Shown here piece after piece: positions 6,598 to 9,196 of a DNA stretch of 9,196 nucleotides. The DNA comes from Kordiimonadaceae bacterium (lineage in GTDB: Bacteria; Pseudomonadota; Alphaproteobacteria; Sphingomonadales; Emcibacteraceae), in the NCBI GenBank assembly GCA_018699075.1, contig JABIPV010000303.1, positions 1 to 9,196 of the forward strand, given 5' to 3'. Numbering within the stretch: the stretch's first letter is position 1; every line of letters starts with the position of its first letter. The position numbers and the translations under genes are program-made. The notes under the pieces were generated by a model. The model saw nothing but the letters and a program-made list of their open reading frames with translations, was not told the DNA's origin and did no database searches.

Positions 6598-6628
6598 GTT
6601 TTAAAGTATTTAATTATCTTTTAAAAAC
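6598..6628. repeat. Imperfect inverted repeat in the divergent intergenic region
   Basis: GTTTTAAAG (6598-6606) and CTTTTAAAAAC (6618-6628) are near-complementary arms, differing by two single-base insertions, around TATTTAATTAT. The dyad lies between the hydrolase gene and the receptor promoter, where a regulator controlling both could bind. The composition is almost all A/T, so chance is a real alternative. The rest of the 190-bp gap shows no other clear element apart from the receptor promoter. Confidence 0.2.
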
Positions 6629-6664
6629 AAACGGTTATTATTTATTCAAAATATAACGCAAGGT

Positions 6665-6693
6665 TTGACAGAGGTGATGCGTAATATTATAAC
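6665..6693 (+). promoter_or_regulatory. Sigma70-like promoter of the TonB-dependent receptor
   Basis: TTGACA (6665-6670), exactly 17 bases, then TATAAC (6688-6693): a 6/6 and a 5/6 match at ideal spacing. The predicted start, near 6700, gives a leader of about 35 bases, with GGAAG at 6724-6728 as Shine-Dalgarno. No recognisable Fur box or riboswitch lies in or near it, which argues mildly against simple iron control. Confidence 0.65.
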
Positions 6694-6734
6694 AATTAAT
6701 AATAATTCTTAATATACGTTTTTGGAAGATATCT

Positions 6735-8960
6735 ATGGGACAGACTAACAAATTAGCTGCAATATTAATGACAACAGTATTCAGCTTTAATCAGCTTACT
6801 TATGCGCAAAAAGTTGAAACCACCGAAGACGGTTCAATTGTCACTTATGAGAAAGATTATTTTGATAAGTTTAGTGCCGTAACATTGCTCGATATGATTC
6901 TCATTATCCCCGGCGGTAAAGAAATAATAGATAAAAATCAAAATCAATTCCGTGGAAATGGTGCCAATAGCCAAGGCGACCGTGGTTTTGGTTCTGGCGG
7001 AGATCAAATCCTTATTGATGGAAAAAGACTTGCTGGAAAATCAAATAATATTGATGATACGCTTTCAAGGATTTCTGCAACACAAATTGAAAAAATTGAA
7101 CTTATTCGGGGTGCCGCAAGTGGATTGGATGTTCAAAGCCAAGGGCTGGTGATTAACATTACTATGGCAGAAGGCGGTGATACTGCTACCACCTTTTGGC
7201 AAGTGTCCGGTAAATATACCTTCAATAATGATTTTAAGCCGGAATTTCTGGTTTCTCGTAGCGGAAAATTAAGGGGTTTAGACTATAGCGTCAGTGTTGC
7301 AAGGGAGAATGGCGGTTTTTTCTACTTAAGAGAAGAACAAGCTTTCGATGCTGATGATGTTAAAACCTCTGATCAAGATGTTGATGCAGGATTTGAATGG
7401 AAAAACCTTAAATTTAATTCCAATGTTTCTTATAGTTTCGAAAATGGTGGAGATTTAAGGCTTAATGGTTTATTCGAGCCCGGTGGTCGTGAAGGTTATG
7501 AAATTAGAACTAAAACCACCAATGTTATTAATCCGGTAACGCGCCTCACAGATGAAGATAGTGATAAATGGGAATTCGGTGGTGATTATAGTCGTTCACT
7601 TGGTGAACTTGGTAATTTAAAAGCATTGTTTGTTATCAATCGTGATAAAGGGGATGAGATTGTAAACCTTACTAAAGGTTCAGGCGGTGGTTTATTTGAA
7701 TTTGCCAATGAGCACACAATAGAAAATAAATCGGAGAAAATTTTCAGAGCGTCCCTGACAAAAGGGATTGGATCGAAGCAGTTCCTTGAACTTGGTGGTG
7801 AAGTTGCAATTAATACATTTGATAAATCTTTTCTTAATAATGAGCGTCGAAATGTACTTGATGTTGATATAACAGCAGTGGTAACTGATCCGTTTATAAT
7901 CGCAAATAGCGATGATGTGAAAATCAAAGAGAACAGATATGAAATTTTCGCAAACCATACTTATAATGCATCCACAGCGCTTGTGATTCAGAGTTCACTT
8001 ACAGCTGAATTTTCTAAAATTGTGGCTGATAATATCTTTGCCGGTGGCAGTTTAAGCCGTCGAGATACCAGTTTTACTTATTTAAAACCTCGCATAAATC
8101 TGCGTTATGACCTATCTGATCAAGATCAGCTCAGGGCGACAATTGAAAAGAAAGTAAGTCAGCTAGATTTTGGCAATTTTGTCACCCGTTTTGACCAATT
8201 TGCGGAAGTTTTAAGATTAGGTAATACGGAAATACGTCCAGAGCAAATTTGGGATTATTCAGTGGCCTTTGAACATCGTCTTCCCAATGATGCAGGTTCA
8301 TTAGAAGCTGAAGTTTTTTACAGAGATTATAAAGATCATATTACCCGCGTAGATTTTACTGAATACGAAGATTTTGGAGGTAATCCAATAGACGCAGATA
8401 CATTCTTTAGTCTTCCGCCAACCACGGCACTAAGGGACGATATCGACTTTACGTCAAAATCAGGAAACATTGATAGCGCCAGTTCATATGGTGTCAATCT
8501 TAAAACCAGCAACCGCCTTGGGTTTATTGGTCTGCCAGAAGCAGTGTTTAGTATGACGTATGTTTATGAAAAAAGACGTGCGACGGACCAATTTACAGGA
8601 TTAAAACGCAATTTCGACCGTGTTTCTGATCATACTTTTAATTTTAATTATCGCCACGATATTACGGCACTTGGCCTTGCTTACGGATTTAGCGGAGAAA
8701 TTAGAAGCACGGCAACATCGCAAGATATTAGTTATATCTGGCCGGAAAAACCGATCGCTGAAATTGAACTATTTGCAGAATATAATGTTTATGAAGGTAT
8801 AAAAATGAGCATTGAATTAGAAAATTTAAGAGGTGTTCGCAATACGTCTGTATTTAATAGATATTCGGATCATACAAGATTTAATCAGCTCAGTGGCAAA
8901 ACGACAAGACGGACCAATAACTGGATGGAAGTGACCGTATCCTTACAGGGGACTTTTTAA
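6735..8960 (+). CDS. TonB-dependent outer-membrane receptor
   Basis: A 741-residue outer-membrane protein that would import a ligand using TonB-ExbBD energy. Residues 1-24 are a signal peptide ending L-T-Y-A before Gln25. The plug domain covers about 40-145 and contains D-Q-I-L-I-D-G-K-R-L (90-99) and the I-E-K-I-E-L-I-R-G-A-A-S-G segment (118-130), which matches the I-E-R-I-E-V-L-R-G-P of classic plugs, then V-I-N-I-T. The remainder is an Asp/Asn-rich beta-barrel of alternating strands with E-x-R-P-E-Q-x-W-D-Y-S (499-509), usual in barrel receptors, and ends in phenylalanine (S-L-Q-G-T-F), the typical outer-membrane assembly signal. I see no cysteine. It is shorter than many siderophore receptors and I cannot name its ligand. 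ATG follows GGAAG with 6-base spacing. It diverges from the beta-lactamase-family hydrolase and is followed by a gene with a similar signal peptide, suggesting a receptor cluster or duplication. Confidence 0.92.
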   Translation: MGQTNKLAAILMTTVFSFNQLTYAQKVETTEDGSIVTYEKDYFDKFSAVTLLDMILIIPGGKEIIDKNQNQFRGNGANSQGDRGFGSGGDQILIDGKRLAGKSNNIDDTLSRISATQIEKIELIRGAASGLDVQSQGLVINITMAEGGDTATTFWQVSGKYTFNNDFKPEFLVSRSGKLRGLDYSVSVARENGGFFYLREEQAFDADDVKTSDQDVDAGFEWKNLKFNSNVSYSFENGGDLRLNGLFEPGGREGYEIRTKTTNVINPVTRLTDEDSDKWEFGGDYSRSLGELGNLKALFVINRDKGDEIVNLTKGSGGGLFEFANEHTIENKSEKIFRASLTKGIGSKQFLELGGEVAINTFDKSFLNNERRNVLDVDITAVVTDPFIIANSDDVKIKENRYEIFANHTYNASTALVIQSSLTAEFSKIVADNIFAGGSLSRRDTSFTYLKPRINLRYDLSDQDQLRATIEKKVSQLDFGNFVTRFDQFAEVLRLGNTEIRPEQIWDYSVAFEHRLPNDAGSLEAEVFYRDYKDHITRVDFTEYEDFGGNPIDADTFFSLPPTTALRDDIDFTSKSGNIDSASSYGVNLKTSNRLGFIGLPEAVFSMTYVYEKRRATDQFTGLKRNFDRVSDHTFNFNYRHDITALGLAYGFSGEIRSTATSQDISYIWPEKPIAEIELFAEYNVYEGIKMSIELENLRGVRNTSVFNRYSDHTRFNQLSGKTTRRTNNWMEVTVSLQGTF

Positions 8961-8998
8961 AAATATAAGAATGTCACATTTATGTTATCGTTTATTTA

Positions 8999-9041
8999 TT
9001 GTAAGCAAAAGGGTTTAAGGCTATAAACATTATATTATAAC
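8999..9041 (+). promoter_or_regulatory. Candidate promoter region of the right-edge gene
   Basis: TTGTAA (8999-9004), 17 bases and TATAAA (9022-9027) could form a promoter. Alternatively the sequence ATATTATAAC (9032-9041), identical over 10 bases to the -10 region of the TonB receptor promoter (6684-6693), could supply the -10, though its -35 would be poor. The 116-bp gap holds no other clear element or convincing terminator. Read-through from the receptor gene is also possible. Confidence 0.35.
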
Positions 9042-9076
9042 GTAATTAAATATTGTCTTCACAGGGAAGAATAAGA

Positions 9077-9196
9077 ATGTCAGGGAAAAATTCACAACAG
9101 ATGAAGTTTACCGTTTTGTTACTCACTACAGTATTTTCATTTTCTGTTGCAGATGTAACTTTAGGTGCGCAAACAACAAGTGTTGATGGCGACGCT
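9077..9196 (+). CDS. N-terminus of an exported protein, possibly a second TonB-dependent receptor (partial)
   Basis: Forty codons are visible before the window ends. ATG at 9077 follows AGGGAAG (9063-9069) by 7 bases. The first 32 or so residues form a long signal peptide: a polar start, then K-F-T-V-L-L-L-T-T-V-F-S-F-S-V-A and a likely end near L-G-A before Gln. It shares T-T-V-F-S-F with the receptor's signal peptide, and both mature starts continue with Q-x-x-x-x-x-D-G after the A-Q junction (loosely spaced). This suggests a paralogous receptor in tandem, but no plug domain is in view, so the function is inference. The gene start itself is well supported. Confidence 0.65.
   Translation, partial: MSGKNSQQMKFTVLLLTTVFSFSVADVTLGAQTTSVDGDA

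Noticed and set aside
7586..7958. Two overlapping minus-strand open frames inside the receptor gene
   Set aside because: They are Ser/Ile/Phe-rich antisense translations of beta-barrel coding sequence with no supporting signals.
8970..8980. AATGT-C-ACATT palindrome after the receptor stop as a terminator
   Set aside because: A one-base centre cannot form an RNA loop and no T-run follows; at most it is a small protein-binding dyad.

Overview
The window looks like an AT-rich chromosomal segment of a Gram-negative bacterium. The evidence is an outer-membrane TonB-dependent receptor, several Sec-type signal peptides and a penicillin-acylase-type periplasmic hydrolase. The mix would suit a marine-type alphaproteobacterium, but that is inferred from gene content; there is no rRNA or other taxonomic marker. 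No tRNA, rRNA, CRISPR array, insertion sequence, integrase or phage structural gene was found. The segment reads as ordinary accessory metabolism rather than a mobile island.

Layout. Positions 2-121 hold the end of a PLP-dependent decarboxylase/aminotransferase-like gene, which overlaps by 4 bp the convergent stop of an OsmC/Ohr-family peroxidase (118-579, minus). A MazG-like NTP pyrophosphohydrolase (646-1140) diverges from the OsmC gene. A near-consensus promoter then leads into an exported TlpA-like thioredoxin (1202-1726), followed by a large exported penicillin acylase-family N-terminal-nucleophile hydrolase (1795-4197). A class I SAM methyltransferase (4296-4925) follows, behind its own promoter/dyad or a short leader ORF. 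On the minus strand is an exported serine beta-lactamase-family hydrolase with a C-terminal DUF3471-like domain (4985-6544). Diverging from it, with a strong sigma70-like promoter, is a TonB-dependent receptor (6735-8960). At the right edge begins another exported protein (9077 onward) whose signal peptide resembles that of the receptor.

How the genes may work together. The acylase, the beta-lactamase-fold hydrolase and the receptor(s) are all cell-envelope proteins. Together they would suit uptake and hydrolysis of an amide- or ester-bearing compound such as a peptide, N-acyl compound or beta-lactam; this is inference from neighbourhood. The OsmC protein, the MazG-like enzyme and the methyltransferase look like cytoplasmic housekeeping or stress genes and need not belong to that theme.

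The least ordinary signals are in the gaps. A perfect 11-bp inverted repeat has one arm covering the acylase start codon and its loop holding the ribosome binding site. A 19-bp dyad has a -35 hexamer embedded in it ahead of the methyltransferase. An 8-bp A/T-only inverted repeat overlaps the -10 of the TlpA promoter. The receptor and the gene after it share a 10-base promoter-region sequence. No clearly undescribed multi-gene system is visible.
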